Shown here one piece after another: positions 16,346 through 26,185 of a DNA stretch of 64,000 nt. The stretch covers positions 372,001-436,000 of the forward strand of contig NZ_NEVT01000009.1 in the NCBI RefSeq assembly GCF_002261345.1. Reading direction: 5' to 3'. The DNA is from Bordetella genomosp. 2. GTDB lineage: Bacteria > Pseudomonadota > Gammaproteobacteria > Burkholderiales > Burkholderiaceae_B. The translations under genes and the position numbers were made by a program. Each line of letters opens with the position of its first letter. The stretch's first letter is position 1. Under the pieces are notes generated by a model. The model saw nothing but the letters and a program-made list of their open reading frames with translations. It was not told where the DNA came from and did not search any database.

Positions 16346-17869
16346 TTACTGCCGACTCCAATCCCCTTCAGCCCGCACATCCCGCACTGGAAACGTCATA
16401 TCCGCATAGCGCACGAACCGCGACCCGCGCGCCAGCCGGTAGCCGGCCCAGATCAGCAGGAACAGCGGGATGCCGATGTACGTCGCCCCGGCGCCCACCC
16501 AGTCGATCCGGTCCTGCAGAAAGGCCTGGTAATTCTGGCCCAATGTAATGACCAGGCAGAGCGTGAAAGCGAACAGGGGCCCGAACGGGAAAAAGGGCGA
16601 AACATAAGGCAGGTCGCTCAGCTGGCCGCCTTGCGCCAGATAGCCGCGGCGAAAGCGATAGTGGCTGATGGCGATCCCCAGCCAGGCGATGAAACCGGTC
16701 ATGCCCGAAGTGTTCAGCAGCCAGATATAAACCGCATTCGGGCTGAACACGAAGGAAAAGAAACAGAGCGCCGCCACCACCGTGGTCGCCAGCAGCGCCA
16801 GCACCGGCACGCCGCTGGCCGAGACCCGGCCGAAAATGGCCGGCGCCTTGCCCTCGCGCGCCAGCGCGTACAACATGCGCGTGGCGGCGTACATGCCGGA
16901 ATTGCCGGCCGACAGCACCGAAGTCAGCACCACCGCATTCATGATGGACGCCGCCGCCAGCAGGCCGGCCCGGTCGAAAATCAGCGCGAACGGGCTGACG
17001 CTGATATCGGTCACCTCGTTGCGCAGCAACTGCGGGTCGGTATACGGGATCAGCAGGCCGATCACGCCGATGGCCAGCACATAGAACAGCAGGATGCGCC
17101 AGAACACCTGGCGCACGGCGCGCGGCAGATTGCGCGCCGGGTCCTTGGACTCCCCGGCGGCGATGCCGATCAGCTCGGTGCCCTGGAAGGAAAAACCCAC
17201 CACCATGGCAACGCCGATCAACGCCGCGAGCCCGCCGGCGAAAGGCGCGTCGCCCACCGTCCAGTTGTGCCAGCCGCCGGTCTCGCCGCCGCGGATAATG
17301 CCCAGCAGCATCAACACGCCCATGGCAATGAAGACCAGCACCGCCACCACCTTGATCAGGGCGAACCAGAACTCCGCCTCGCCGAAACCGCGCGCCGACA
17401 GCGCATTCAGCCCGAAGGTCAGCGCCAGGAACAGCGCGCTCCAGTAGACCCCCGGCACGTCGGGAAACCAGTAGGCCATCACCAGCTGCGCCGCCACCAG
17501 GTCGACCGCCACGGTCACCGCCCAGTTGTACCAATAGTTCCAGCCCAGGGCGAAGCCGAAGCCCGGTTCAACATAGCGCGCGCCATAAGTGGCGAAGGAC
17601 CCCGCCACCGGCATGGCGGCCGCCAGTTCGCCCAGGCTGGTCATCAGGAAATAGACCATCAGGCCGACCAGCGCATAACCCAGCAGCGCCCCGCCCGGCC
17701 CCGCCTGGGCGATGGTGTTGCCGGAAGCGACGAACAAGCCCGTGCCGATGGATCCGCCCACGGCGATCATGGTCAGGTGGCGGGCGGCCAGGGTGCGCCG
17801 CAGCCCGGTGGGCGTGGTCACATCCTGGGCGGGCATGCCGGCGGCGGGGCGGCTTTCGGAGTCGGCCAA
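16346..17869 (-). CDS. APC-family amino acid permease (LysP-like)
   Basis: A 507-residue inner-membrane protein with about twelve membrane segments. The amino acid-polyamine-organocation signature RHLTMIAVGGSIGTGLFVASG is near the N-terminus, followed by VAGSFATYGARYVEPGFGFALGWNYWYNW and GFSFQGTELIGIAAGESKDP. It is closest in feel to the lysine permease LysP and related basic or aromatic amino acid carriers. The start is taken as TTG at 17869, because GAAGGAAA lies eight bases before it; ATG at 17834 would remove 12 residues. It is a single gene, with repeats downstream. Confidence 0.85.
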   Translation of the reverse strand: MADSESRPAAGMPAQDVTTPTGLRRTLAARHLTMIAVGGSIGTGLFVASGNTIAQAGPGGALLGYALVGLMVYFLMTSLGELAAAMPVAGSFATYGARYVEPGFGFALGWNYWYNWAVTVAVDLVAAQLVMAYWFPDVPGVYWSALFLALTFGLNALSARGFGEAEFWFALIKVVAVLVFIAMGVLMLLGIIRGGETGGWHNWTVGDAPFAGGLAALIGVAMVVGFSFQGTELIGIAAGESKDPARNLPRAVRQVFWRILLFYVLAIGVIGLLIPYTDPQLLRNEVTDISVSPFALIFDRAGLLAAASIMNAVVLTSVLSAGNSGMYAATRMLYALAREGKAPAIFGRVSASGVPVLALLATTVVAALCFFSFVFSPNAVYIWLLNTSGMTGFIAWLGIAISHYRFRRGYLAQGGQLSDLPYVSPFFPFGPLFAFTLCLVITLGQNYQAFLQDRIDWVGAGATYIGIPLFLLIWAGYRLARGSRFVRYADMTFPVRDVRAEGDWSRQ

Positions 17870-18011
17870 GGTGGGGATTTCCTTCGTTGGTGCGGGGCGC
17901 CGGCGCCCCGGATTGCGGCAAACTGGTGAGCATAACGCTTTCACCAGCGTCCCGCAGGGCCGCCCCCGGCATGCGACCCAGCCCCGCTCAGCGCCGCGCG
18001 CGCCCGCGCCG

Positions 18012-18557
18012 TCACCGGCCGCGCGTCATCGATTCCAGCACCCCGTCGCGCCGTATCCAGCCATGGAACAGGGCGGCGGCCAGGTGCGCCAGCACCGTGG
18101 CGAACAACAGGAACGCAAGATAGCGGTGCGCGCCGCGCAGCCAGGCGAACAGCGCCGCGTCGGCGGGCGCGATCGGCGGCAGCTGCCAGGCGCCCACGAT
18201 GACGGGATAGCCGCCGGCCGACACCATCGCCCAGCCGATCAGCGGCATGGCGAACATCAGCACGTACAGCAGTACATGCGAAGCATGGGCGGCGAGCCGC
18301 TGCCAGGCCGGCATGTCGCCGGGCAGGGCCGGCGCCCCCCGGTACAGCCGCGCGGCCAGGCGGATGCACACTAGCACCAGCAATGCCACGCCCAGCGGCT
18401 TGTGGATCTGCATCAGCCACTGGTGCCGCTCGGAGACGGACGCCACCATGCCCACCCCGATGAACAGCATCGCCAGAATGCCGGCTGCCATCAGCCAATG
18501 CAGCAGGCGCGCGAGGCGGCCGAAGCCCGCGTCGGATCGATCGGATACTGGGTTCAT
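18012..18557 (-). CDS. Cytochrome b561
   Basis: A 181-residue four-helix membrane protein of the bacterial cytochrome b561 family. Likely heme-ligand histidines lie in LARLLHWLMAAG (residue about 20), WLMQIHKPLGVALL, and GAHRYLAFLLF with VLAHLAAALFHGW near the C-terminus. Such proteins pass electrons from quinol to periplasmic partners. Its ATG overlaps the stop of the catalase-like gene (ATGA at 18554-18557), so the two are coupled, and it may donate electrons to that peroxidase. It ends the minus-strand arm of the ECF module. Confidence 0.9.
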   Translation of the reverse strand: MNPVSDRSDAGFGRLARLLHWLMAAGILAMLFIGVGMVASVSERHQWLMQIHKPLGVALLVLVCIRLAARLYRGAPALPGDMPAWQRLAAHASHVLLYVLMFAMPLIGWAMVSAGGYPVIVGAWQLPPIAPADAALFAWLRGAHRYLAFLLFATVLAHLAAALFHGWIRRDGVLESMTRGR

Positions 18558-19657
18558 CGTGCGTGCTCCGGTTGATTCGGGGAAGGCGAGGCCGGGGCGC
18601 CGGCGGGCGGCCCTTCGCTGGTGCGGCGCTCGTACGACGCCGCATAGACGGCCGAACGCGCCGGCAACAGCGGATCATCCGAAATGGCAATGCCCCGGGG
18701 CAGCACGGTCGGGTCGTAGTTGACGTCGCGGCAGGCGCCGTGGTCCTGCCCCGCGCTGCCCGTGATCACCAGCATGCCCGCGTCGACCACGGGCCGGTCG
18801 GCCGGCCACTGCCGGGTCGCATCGGCGGTGGGATCGCCGGGCGCGCCCAGCGTCACCAGCAGGCGCCAGCGCAGCGGGCCCTGCGCCAGGCGCTGCTGCA
18901 AGTCGGCCTGCAGATAATCGCCATCGTGCTGCGGCCCGGCTTCCGGGGCCGGCGGCGCATCGACGGGCGCCAGCCGCCAGCGTACCGGCTGCCGCTTGTC
19001 CTGGGCATCGATGAAGTAAAAGGCGTTCAAGCCGTAGTAGCTTTCGGTGGCATAGCTGGCCGATGGCTTGGCGGTCTTGGCCCAGGCGCGGAAAGCCGCC
19101 GTCTCGGGATGCGCGGCAAAGAACGCCTGGATGCGCCGGGGATCGGGCTTGCCCGTGGCGGGGTCGGGGCGCGCGGCGAGCTGCTGCTCGTAGAACGCCT
19201 GCGGCGTCGCCACCACGAATACCGGCATGCTGTTCATGCCGGTGCGCCACTGCTCGCCGTTGGGCGACGTAAAACGCAAGGCGAAACTGCGGATGGGCAC
19301 GCTCGAGTCCGAGACGAACGGGTTGCCGCCCGGCACGGCCAGGCGGCCGACCACGGGCGTGCTGCCGGGGGCGAACACGGCGGCCGTCGACCAGCGCTGG
19401 GCCGCGCCATTGCTTTCGAAATGGCCGACGACGCAGACTCCCTTGGCATGATTGCGCCGGTAGCCGGCATGGCGGCCGCTGTTGGCCTCCAAGGCATCGA
19501 CCGCACGGTCCGGGGTCAGGCGCTGCGGATCCAGCCAGCCGCCCACGAAAGCGAACGCGGCGCCCGATGCCAGGACAATGGCGCCGATCGCGCCCAAGCG
19601 CAGACAGATTTGCCCGACGCCGAGCGGCCGGGCATCGCGTTGAGGTCCTTCCGACAT
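18554..19657 (-). CDS. Catalase-related peroxidase (SrpA-like), membrane-anchored or exported
   Basis: A 367-residue small heme protein of the catalase superfamily, shorter than true catalases (about 480). A hydrophobic N-terminal segment (LGAIGAIVLASGAAFAFVGG, residues about 21-40) is a signal or anchor, placing it in the periplasm. The catalase-like core includes HAKGVCVVGHFESNGAAQRW with the distal His, then SFALRFTSPNGEQW, and a late YAASYERRTSEG with the probable proximal heme-ligand Tyr. Such proteins act as peroxidases. It is first in a coupled pair with cytochrome b561 and sits behind the minus-strand copy of the mirrored ECF promoter. Confidence 0.87.
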   Translation of the reverse strand: MSEGPQRDARPLGVGQICLRLGAIGAIVLASGAAFAFVGGWLDPQRLTPDRAVDALEANSGRHAGYRRNHAKGVCVVGHFESNGAAQRWSTAAVFAPGSTPVVGRLAVPGGNPFVSDSSVPIRSFALRFTSPNGEQWRTGMNSMPVFVVATPQAFYEQQLAARPDPATGKPDPRRIQAFFAAHPETAAFRAWAKTAKPSASYATESYYGLNAFYFIDAQDKRQPVRWRLAPVDAPPAPEAGPQHDGDYLQADLQQRLAQGPLRWRLLVTLGAPGDPTADATRQWPADRPVVDAGMLVITGSAGQDHGACRDVNYDPTVLPRGIAISDDPLLPARSAVYAASYERRTSEGPPAGAPASPSPNQPEHAR

Positions 19658-19691
19658 AAAGCTCCTTGGCCCTGGGACGATGAGTACCTGG

Positions 19692-19721
19692 GTAAGACGG
19701 CAGACCGGAACGCTTATTCCC
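19692..19721 (-). promoter_or_regulatory. ECF sigma promoter for peroxidase-b561 operon
   Basis: Read on the minus strand, GGGAATAA (complement of 19714-19721) is followed after exactly 14 bases by CGTCTTAC (complement of 19692-19699). This is an ECF-type -35/-10 layout about 35 bp before the peroxidase ATG. The same boxes and spacing recur on the plus strand. Confidence 0.72.
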
Positions 19722-19723
19722 TC

Positions 19724-19753
19724 GGGAATAAACTGGCCCGGGCGGCGTCTTAC
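19724..19753 (+). promoter_or_regulatory. ECF sigma promoter for sigma/anti-sigma operon
   Basis: GGGAATAA (19724-19731), a 14-base spacer, then CGTCTTAC (19746-19753), about 57 bp before the sigma factor ATG. It is identical in both boxes and spacing to the minus-strand promoter. The two -35 boxes stand back to back as TTATTCCCTCGGGAATAA, separated by two bases. This implies autoregulation by the sigma factor. Confidence 0.72.
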
Positions 19754-19809
19754 GATATTGGCCTGTTGACTGCCGCGTCGTGGCGCTGGCCTGGACAGGA
19801 AAATTCCCC

Positions 19810-20382
19810 ATGATTCGACCGGTACCCTTGCCTGTGTCCGCCCCGGCTCCCACCGACGACGACGCCCCGCCCGCGGACGAGTTGTCCGATGCCGTCCTGC
19901 GCCAGCTATTGCCGCGGCTGCGGCGGTTCGCCCTGCGCCTGACCCGCGAGCCCGCGGCGGCCGACGACCTGGTCCAGGCCACCCTGGAACGCGCCTTGAC
20001 GCGATGGGGCAGCCGCCGCCCGCAAGGCGACATCCGGGCCTGGCTGTTCACCATCCTGTACCGCCAGTTCCTTGATTCCCAGCGCCGCATGCGGCGCCAC
20101 TCGCGGCTGCTCGAATGGTTCGCCGGCGCGGATGCGGCGGCGCCCTCGAGCGAACGCCAGGCCCTGGCGCGCGCCTCGCTGGCGACCTTCGAACTCCTGC
20201 CCGAAGCCCAGCGCACCCTGCTGTGGCTGGTCTGTGTGGAAGGCCTGAGCTACAAGGCGGTGGCGGATCTGTTCGAGGTGCCGCTGGGCACGGTCATGTC
20301 GCGCCTGTCGCGGGCGCGCAGCGCATTGCGGGGCCTGAACGAGGGACAGACCGGCGCGGCCCACCTGAGGATAATGAAATGA
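19810..20382 (+). CDS. ECF-type RNA polymerase sigma factor
   Basis: A 190-residue group IV sigma factor with region 2 (LRLTREPAAADDLVQATLERAL, then DIRAWLFTILYRQFLDSQRR) and region 4 (LLPEAQRTLLWLVCVEGLSY followed by LGTVMSRLSRARSAL). The start is the ATG at 19810, with AGGA nine bases before; an upstream ATG at 19780 is less likely. Its last bases overlap the start of the anti-sigma gene. The divergent peroxidase-b561 operon and the identical promoters on both sides identify the probable regulon. Sensing of peroxide or related oxidants is inferred from the targets. Confidence 0.92.
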   Translation: MIRPVPLPVSAPAPTDDDAPPADELSDAVLRQLLPRLRRFALRLTREPAAADDLVQATLERALTRWGSRRPQGDIRAWLFTILYRQFLDSQRRMRRHSRLLEWFAGADAAAPSSERQALARASLATFELLPEAQRTLLWLVCVEGLSYKAVADLFEVPLGTVMSRLSRARSALRGLNEGQTGAAHLRIMK

Positions 20383-21119
20383 ACCAACGCCCGATAGACG
20401 ACGCGGCGCGCAACGCGTTTGTGGATGGCCAACTTGACGATGCCGGGCGACAGGCCATGGAAGCCTACCTGCGGGCGCATCCCGAAGAGGCGGAAGAACT
20501 CGCCGCCTGGGCGCGCGATGCCGAGCGGCTGCGCGTGCTCGCCGACCAGGAACGCCTGCCCCCCAACCCGGCCCTGGATCCCGCCGCCGTGCGCGCGCGC
20601 CTGCGCGCCCGTTCGCGCCGCAAACTGGCCATGGCGGCCAGCCTGGCCGCCGCGCTGGTCATCGGCGGCATGGCGGGCTGGGGCGTGCGCGACACCGTGC
20701 TGGCGAGCCGGATGCTGCCCATGCAGGACGCGGTGCAAGCCTACCGCCTGTTCGCCTCGGCCGACGCGCCGCGGCCGGATGTGCGCGCCGATACGGGCAA
20801 TTTGCAGGCTTGGCTGGACGATTATTTCGCGCACGCCCAACGCCTGCCCGACCTGAGCGCCAGCGGCTTTCGGCCGGTCGCGGCGCGCCTGCTGGCCACC
20901 GACCAGGGGCCGGCGGCCATCGTCATCTATGAAAACGCCGGCCAGCGCGCCACGTTCTATATCCGCCCGCCCGGCCCCGGCAAGCAGTTGCTCGCGCAAG
21001 GCAGCCGGCGCGATGGCGACCTGCTGGCCCGCTATTGGTCGGACCAGGGCTACAACTACGCGCTGGTCGGCCCGGACGATGGCCCGGCCCCGCAGGCCCC
21101 GGCCGCCGGCCGGGTATGA
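20379..21119 (+). CDS. Membrane anti-sigma factor
   Basis: A 246-residue protein with a cytoplasmic N-terminal domain, one membrane helix (AMAASLAAALVIGGMAGWGV, about residues 87-107) and a periplasmic C-terminal domain. The N-terminal part begins with DAARNAFVDGQLDDAGRQAM, the opening helix of RsiW/ChrR-like anti-sigma domains, without the zinc H-x-x-x-C-x-x-C motif. It is coupled to the sigma gene by a four-base overlap (ATGA). The periplasmic domain may sense envelope oxidants, but this is inference. Confidence 0.85.
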   Translation: MNQRPIDDAARNAFVDGQLDDAGRQAMEAYLRAHPEEAEELAAWARDAERLRVLADQERLPPNPALDPAAVRARLRARSRRKLAMAASLAAALVIGGMAGWGVRDTVLASRMLPMQDAVQAYRLFASADAPRPDVRADTGNLQAWLDDYFAHAQRLPDLSASGFRPVAARLLATDQGPAAIVIYENAGQRATFYIRPPGPGKQLLAQGSRRDGDLLARYWSDQGYNYALVGPDDGPAPQAPAAGRV

Positions 21120-21144
21120 AGCCGGCAGCGCGGCCGCGCGCAAT

Positions 21145-21182
21145 GAAAAAACCCTGGCTCGCCATGCGGGCAAGCCAGGGTT
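21145..21182 (-). terminator. Rho-independent terminator of ssb
   Basis: The stem AACCCTGGCT/AGCCAGGGTT (21150-21159 and 21173-21182) reads on the minus strand into a run of T residues, as expected after ssb. On the plus strand no U run follows, so termination of the anti-sigma transcript is less certain. Confidence 0.8.
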
Positions 21183-21207
21183 CGCGGGCCGTGCGCGCCA
21201 GCGCGCG

Positions 21208-21717
21208 TCAGAACGGAATGTCGTCGTCCATGTCGGCCAGGTTGGCCGCGCCGCCCGCGGCGGGAGCCGCCGCCGGGGCCGGACGCTGCGCGGCGGGCCG
21301 CTGCGCCGGCGCGCGCTGCTGGCGCGGCGCGTCGTCGTAACCGCCGCCGCCGTAGCCGCCCCCGCCCTCGCCGCCGCTGTCGCGGCCGCCCAGCATCTGC
21401 ATCTGGTCGGCGACGATCTCGGTGCTGTAGCGGTCGGCGCCGGTTTCCTTGTCCTGCCACTTGCGGGTCTTCAGGCGGCCCTCGATATAGACCGAACGGC
21501 CCTTCTTCAGGTATTCGCCGGCGATCTCGGCCAGGCGGTTGTACATGACCACGCGGTGCCACTCGGTTTCTTCGCGACGCTCGCCGGTGGCCTTGTCCTT
21601 CCACTGGGAGGTGGTGGCGATGGAGACGTTGCAGATCGCCGCGCCGTCGGGGCTGTAGCGCACTTCGGGGTCGCGCCCCAGGTTGCCGACGAGAATGACT
21701 TTATTGACCGATGCCAT
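21208..21717 (-). CDS. ssb: Single-stranded DNA-binding protein
   Basis: A 169-residue SSB that coats single-stranded DNA in replication, recombination and repair. The OB-fold domain begins [20 protein letters not shown] and includes [23 protein letters not shown]. The C-terminal half is a Gly/Ala/Pro/Gln-rich disordered linker. The protein ends in the acidic tip DDDIPF, the docking site for partner proteins. Family length is normal. It is a single gene with its own terminator, and no LexA box of the CTGT-N8-ACAG type is visible upstream. Confidence 0.97.
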   Translation of the reverse strand: MASVNKVILVGNLGRDPEVRYSPDGAAICNVSIATTSQWKDKATGERREETEWHRVVMYNRLAEIAGEYLKKGRSVYIEGRLKTRKWQDKETGADRYSTEIVADQMQMLGGRDSGGEGGGGYGGGGYDDAPRQQRAPAQRPAAQRPAPAAAPAAGGAANLADMDDDIPF

Positions 21718-21949
21718 GGCGATATTCCTCTGGTGGCGGGCCCGCCCGTCCGCGCAAGGACGGCCGCGCAGGCAAGCACCCTAAAACGATGATACAAGAC
21801 CGGTTCCAACAAACACGCCGGTCATCGGGGACAACGACCGGCGGGCAGGCAAAAACCGAGTGGATGCCCCTATTATCCGCGAAAATCGACCGCTACGAAA
21901 ACCGGCGGCGCGACAAAAAGGCGCCCGGCGCGGCCCCGTACTGCGGCCC

Positions 21950-23134
21950 TCAGGACAGCGGCTTGAGGGCCCAGGTCACCGCCAGCCAGACGGCCGCCAG
22001 CGCCGCCGCCCCCAGGAACACCGCGTCCGCCCCGGCATGGGCGGCCAGCCAGCCGCCCAGCGCGCCGCCGCAGAACAGGCCGGCGGCCTGGGCGGTGTTG
22101 TAGAAGCCCAGGGCCAGGCCCTTGTACTGCGCCGGGGCCACGCGCGACACCAGCGAGGGCTGCAGGGCCTCCAGGATGTTGAAGACCACGAAAAAGGCCG
22201 TCATCACGATGGCCAGGGTGTAGAAACCGTGGCTGGCGGCCGGCAGCAGGGCGCACACGACGATCAGGCCGGCCACGGCGGCGCGCAGGGCGCCGCGATG
22301 GGCCCGATGCCGCTCGGCCACGAAAATGACCGGCACCATCAACACGAACGACACCACGATGATCGGCAGGTAGACCTTCCAGAGGTCCTGCGCCGCCAGG
22401 CCGCCGGCATGGGCCAGCAGGGCGGGCACCACCACGAACAGCGCCACCTGGGTGCAATGCAGGGCGAACACGCCGAAATTCAGGCGCAGCAGGTCGGCAT
22501 GGGCCAGCACCTGGCGCGGCCCCGCATTGTTCATGCTGCGCGCCTCGGTGCGCGGCACCACCGGCACCAGCCAGCGCGCCACCGCCAGGCTGGCCACCCC
22601 CAGGCAGGCAATGGTCCAGAACAGGCCCGCCAGGCCCCACCAGCCCACCAGCAGCGGCGACAGCACCAGCGACGCGGCAAACGACAGGCCGATCGACCCG
22701 CCCACCATGGCCATGGCGCGGGTGCGCACTTCGTCGCGGGTGGCGTCGGCCAGCCAGGCCGTGACGGCGGCGGAGATCGCGCCGGCGCCCTGGATGGCGC
22801 GGCCGATGGTGATCCAGTAGACATCCTGCGCCAGCGCGCACACCACGCTGCCGGCCACGAACAGCAGCAGGCCGGCGATGACCACCGGGCGGCGGCCCCA
22901 GCGGTCCGAGGCCAGGCCGAAGGGAATCTGCATGAAGGCCTGGGTCAGGCCGTACATGCCGAGCGCCAGGCCGACCCGGGCCGGATCGTCGCCGCCCGGC
23001 AGGCCGCGCGCGGCGACCGCGAACACCGGCAACAACAGGAACAGGCCCAGCATGCGGCAGGCGAACAGCCCCGCCAGGGCAATGCTGGCGCGCCGTTCAG
23101 ATGGGGTCAATTTGAGTTTCGTATCAGCCGGCAT
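21950..23134 (-). CDS. MFS transporter (drug/metabolite efflux type)
   Basis: A 394-residue membrane protein with about twelve segments and the MFS loop signature [18 protein letters not shown] at about residues 71-88, plus [20 protein letters not shown] in the fourth-fifth helix region, typical of the DHA1 group. The second half includes [18 protein letters not shown]. It is divergent from uvrA with 87 bp between, and lies downstream of no clear partner. This ssb-MFS-uvrA linkage occurs widely in betaproteobacteria. Substrate unknown. The ATG at 23134 is the only sensible start, as the open frame beyond enters uvrA. Confidence 0.88.
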   Translation of the reverse strand: MPADTKLKLTPSERRASIALAGLFACRMLGLFLLLPVFAVAARGLPGGDDPARVGLALGMYGLTQAFMQIPFGLASDRWGRRPVVIAGLLLFVAGSVVCALAQDVYWITIGRAIQGAGAISAAVTAWLADATRDEVRTRAMAMVGGSIGLSFAASLVLSPLLVGWWGLAGLFWTIACLGVASLAVARWLVPVVPRTEARSMNNAGPRQVLAHADLLRLNFGVFALHCTQVALFVVVPALLAHAGGLAAQDLWKVYLPIIVVSFVLMVPVIFVAERHRAHRGALRAAVAGLIVVCALLPAASHGFYTLAIVMTAFFVVFNILEALQPSLVSRVAPAQYKGLALGFYNTAQAAGLFCGGALGGWLAAHAGADAVFLGAAALAAVWLAVTWALKPLS

Positions 23135-23221
23135 GCAAAAGGGTAGATTCGGGGGGCCATACGGGAAAAGGCTCGGCGCGCTATAGTACCAAGTTGGCCT
23201 TTGAAACCGCTTACAAGCCCG

Positions 23222-26080
23222 ATGGACGCGATACGCATTCGGGGTGCGCGCACCCACAACCTCAAGAACGTCTCGCTCGACCTGCCTCGCCACAAGCTGG
23301 TGGTGGTGACCGGCCTGTCCGGCTCGGGCAAGTCGTCGCTGGCGTTCGACACGCTCTATGCCGAAGGGCAGCGCCGCTACGTGGAAAGCCTGTCGGCCTA
23401 CGCGCGCCAGTTCCTGCAGCTGATGGACAAGCCCGATGTCGACCTGATCGAAGGCCTGTCGCCGGCCATCTCCATCGAGCAGAAGGCCGCCGGCCACAAC
23501 CCGCGGTCCACCGTCGGCACCATTACCGAAATCCACGATTACCTGCGGCTGCTGTACGCGCGCGTCGGCACGCCCTATTGCCCCGACCACGGGCTGCCGC
23601 TGCAGGCGCAGAGCGTCAGCCAGATGGTCGACGCCGTGCTGGCCTGGCCCGCGGATACGCGGCTGGCCGTGCTGGCGCCCATCGCGCGGGCCCGCAAGGG
23701 CAGCTTCGAGGACGAATGCGCCAGCCTGCAGGCGCAGGGCTACGTGCGGCTGCGCGTGGACGGCCAGATGCAGGAAATCAGCGAAATGGCGCCGCTGAAG
23801 AAAAGCGAGAAACACGACATCGACGTGGTGGTCGACCGCCTGCGCATCAAGCCGGAAAGCAAGCAGCGCCTGGCCGAGAGCTTCGAGACCGCCATGCAGC
23901 TGGCCGACGGCCGCACCGTCGCGCTGGACATGGACAGCGGCCGCGAACAGGTGTTCTCCAGCCGCTATGCCTGCCCGGTGTGCAGCCACAGCCTGCCCGA
24001 GCTCGAACCGCGCCTGTTCAGCTTCAACAACCCGATGGGCGCCTGTCCCACCTGCGACGGCATCGGCCAGGTGGGGTTCTTCGACCCGAAGCGGGTGGTG
24101 GCCTTCCCCGAGCTCAGCCTGGCGGCCGGCGCGATCCGCGGCTGGGACCGCCGCAACGCTTTCACGCACTCGCTGCTGACCAGCCTGGCGGCGCACTACG
24201 ACTTCGACATCGAGACACCGTTCGAGGACCTGCCCGAGGACGTTCGGCACAAGGTGCTGTACGGGTCCGGCGCCGAGGAAATCGCCTTCGTCTACATCAA
24301 CGAGAAGGGCCGCAGCACGGTCAAGCGGCACACCTTCGAAGGGGTCATTCCCAACCTGGAACGGCGCTGGCGCGAAACCGATTCAGCCACCGTGCGCGAA
24401 GAACTCGGCAAATACCGCAACATCAAGACCTGCCCCGACTGCGGCGGCTCGCGCCTGCGCGCCGAGGCGCGCCACGTGCTCATCGGCGACGACCCGCGCG
24501 AGGGCGAACGGCGCGGCCAGGCCATCTACGAAGTCGAGGCGATGCCGCTGTCGGACTGCCTGGCGTGGTTCCAGGCGCTGGCGCTGACCGGCTCCAAGCA
24601 GGAAATCGCCCAGCGCATCGTGCGCGAGATCGAGGCGCGCCTGAGCTTCCTGAACAACGTGGGGCTCAATTACCTGTCGCTGGACCGCAGCGCCGACACC
24701 ATCTCCGGCGGCGAGGCGCAGCGCATCCGCCTGGCCAGCCAGATCGGCTCGGGCCTGACCGGCGTCATGTACGTGCTGGACGAACCCTCCATCGGCCTGC
24801 ACCAGCGCGACAACGATCGCCTGATCGGCACCCTGCAGCACCTGCGCGACCTCGGCAACAGCGTCATCGTGGTCGAGCACGACGAGGACATGATCCGCCT
24901 GGCCGACTGGGTGGTGGACATGGGCCCCGGCGCCGGCGAGCACGGCGGCCAGGTGGTCGCCCAGGGCACGCCCGCCGCCGTGCAGGACGACCCGGCCTCG
25001 CTAACCGGCCAGTACCTGAGCGGCCGCCGCGAGATCCCGGTGCCCAAGCGCCGCGCCGTCTCCGACGACCAGCCCTGGCTGGTGCTGGAAGGCGCCAGCG
25101 GCAACAACCTCAAGACGGTCGACCTGCGCATCCCGGCCGGGCGCCTGGTGTGCGTGACGGGGGTGTCCGGCTCGGGCAAGTCCACCCTGGTCAACGACAC
25201 GCTGGCCACCGCGGTGGCGCGCCAGCTGCACCACGCGCAGGCGGAACCCGCGCCGTTCGTGTCGATCAACGGACTGGAGCATTTCGACAAGATCATCAGC
25301 GTCGACCAGAGCCCCATCGGCCGCACGCCACGCAGCAACCCGGCCACCTACACGGGCCTGTTCACGCCCATCCGCGAACTCTTCGCGGGGGTGCCCGAGG
25401 CGCGCGCGCGCGGCTACGACCCGGGCCGCTTCAGCTTCAACGTCAAGGGCGGCCGCTGCGAAGCGTGCCAGGGCGATGGCGTGGTCAAGGTCGAAATGCA
25501 TTTCCTGCCGGACATGTACGTGCCCTGCGATGTCTGCCACGGCAAGCGCTACAACCGCGAAACGCTGGAAATACGCTACCGCGGCCGTAACATCAGCGAG
25601 GTGCTGGACCTCACCGTCGAGCAGGCGCTCGAATACTTCGAATCGGTGCCCGCCGTCGCGCGCAAGCTGCACACGCTGATCGACGTCGGGCTGTCCTATA
25701 TCCGCCTGGGACAGAGCGCCACCACGCTGTCCGGCGGCGAGGCGCAACGGGTCAAGCTGTCGCAGGAGCTATCGCGCCGCAGCACCGGCCGCACGCTGTA
25801 CATCCTGGACGAGCCCACCACCGGCCTGCATTTCCGCGACATCGAAATGCTGCTGCAGGTGCTGAACCAGCTGGTCGACAGCGGCAATACGGTGCTGGTC
25901 ATCGAACACAACCTGGACGTCATCAAGACCGCCGACTGGGTGGTGGACATGGGCCCGGAAGGCGGCGACGGCGGCGGCCGGGTGGTCGCCACCGGCACAC
26001 CGGAGGACGTCGCGGCCAACCCGGACAGCCATACCGGGCACTATCTCGGCCGGGTATTGCAACGCAACAATAAGCAGTAG
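23222..26080 (+). CDS. uvrA: Excinuclease ABC subunit A
   Basis: A 952-residue damage-recognition ATPase of nucleotide excision repair. Two ABC modules are visible: Walker A motifs GLSGSGKSS (about residue 31) and GVSGSGKST (about 645), and signature SGGEAQR twice (about 497 and 840). Zinc fingers are CPVCSHSL...CPTCDGIG (about 250-280) and CEACQGDG...CDVCHGKRY (about 745-775). The start at 23222 ([16 protein letters not shown]) matches known UvrA N-termini; an upstream ATG at 23201 would add seven residues. It is divergent from the MFS gene. No clear SOS box is seen. Confidence 0.97.
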   Translation: MDAIRIRGARTHNLKNVSLDLPRHKLVVVTGLSGSGKSSLAFDTLYAEGQRRYVESLSAYARQFLQLMDKPDVDLIEGLSPAISIEQKAAGHNPRSTVGTITEIHDYLRLLYARVGTPYCPDHGLPLQAQSVSQMVDAVLAWPADTRLAVLAPIARARKGSFEDECASLQAQGYVRLRVDGQMQEISEMAPLKKSEKHDIDVVVDRLRIKPESKQRLAESFETAMQLADGRTVALDMDSGREQVFSSRYACPVCSHSLPELEPRLFSFNNPMGACPTCDGIGQVGFFDPKRVVAFPELSLAAGAIRGWDRRNAFTHSLLTSLAAHYDFDIETPFEDLPEDVRHKVLYGSGAEEIAFVYINEKGRSTVKRHTFEGVIPNLERRWRETDSATVREELGKYRNIKTCPDCGGSRLRAEARHVLIGDDPREGERRGQAIYEVEAMPLSDCLAWFQALALTGSKQEIAQRIVREIEARLSFLNNVGLNYLSLDRSADTISGGEAQRIRLASQIGSGLTGVMYVLDEPSIGLHQRDNDRLIGTLQHLRDLGNSVIVVEHDEDMIRLADWVVDMGPGAGEHGGQVVAQGTPAAVQDDPASLTGQYLSGRREIPVPKRRAVSDDQPWLVLEGASGNNLKTVDLRIPAGRLVCVTGVSGSGKSTLVNDTLATAVARQLHHAQAEPAPFVSINGLEHFDKIISVDQSPIGRTPRSNPATYTGLFTPIRELFAGVPEARARGYDPGRFSFNVKGGRCEACQGDGVVKVEMHFLPDMYVPCDVCHGKRYNRETLEIRYRGRNISEVLDLTVEQALEYFESVPAVARKLHTLIDVGLSYIRLGQSATTLSGGEAQRVKLSQELSRRSTGRTLYILDEPTTGLHFRDIEMLLQVLNQLVDSGNTVLVIEHNLDVIKTADWVVDMGPEGGDGGGRVVATGTPEDVAANPDSHTGHYLGRVLQRNNKQ

Positions 26081-26185
26081 ACTGGCGCTGCCGGGTGTCG
26101 GCGCCTGCCTGTCGCCGGCGCCGGCCGGCCCTGCCTCGTGCCCATGCCGGCTGTCCATCCAACCCCAACGCCGCGTCCTTCCGCC

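Noticed and set aside
21718-23221. SOS (LexA) box before ssb or uvrA
   Set aside because: No CTGT-N8-ACAG or close variant is visible in 21718-21850 or 23135-23221. A divergent LexA site cannot be excluded by eye.
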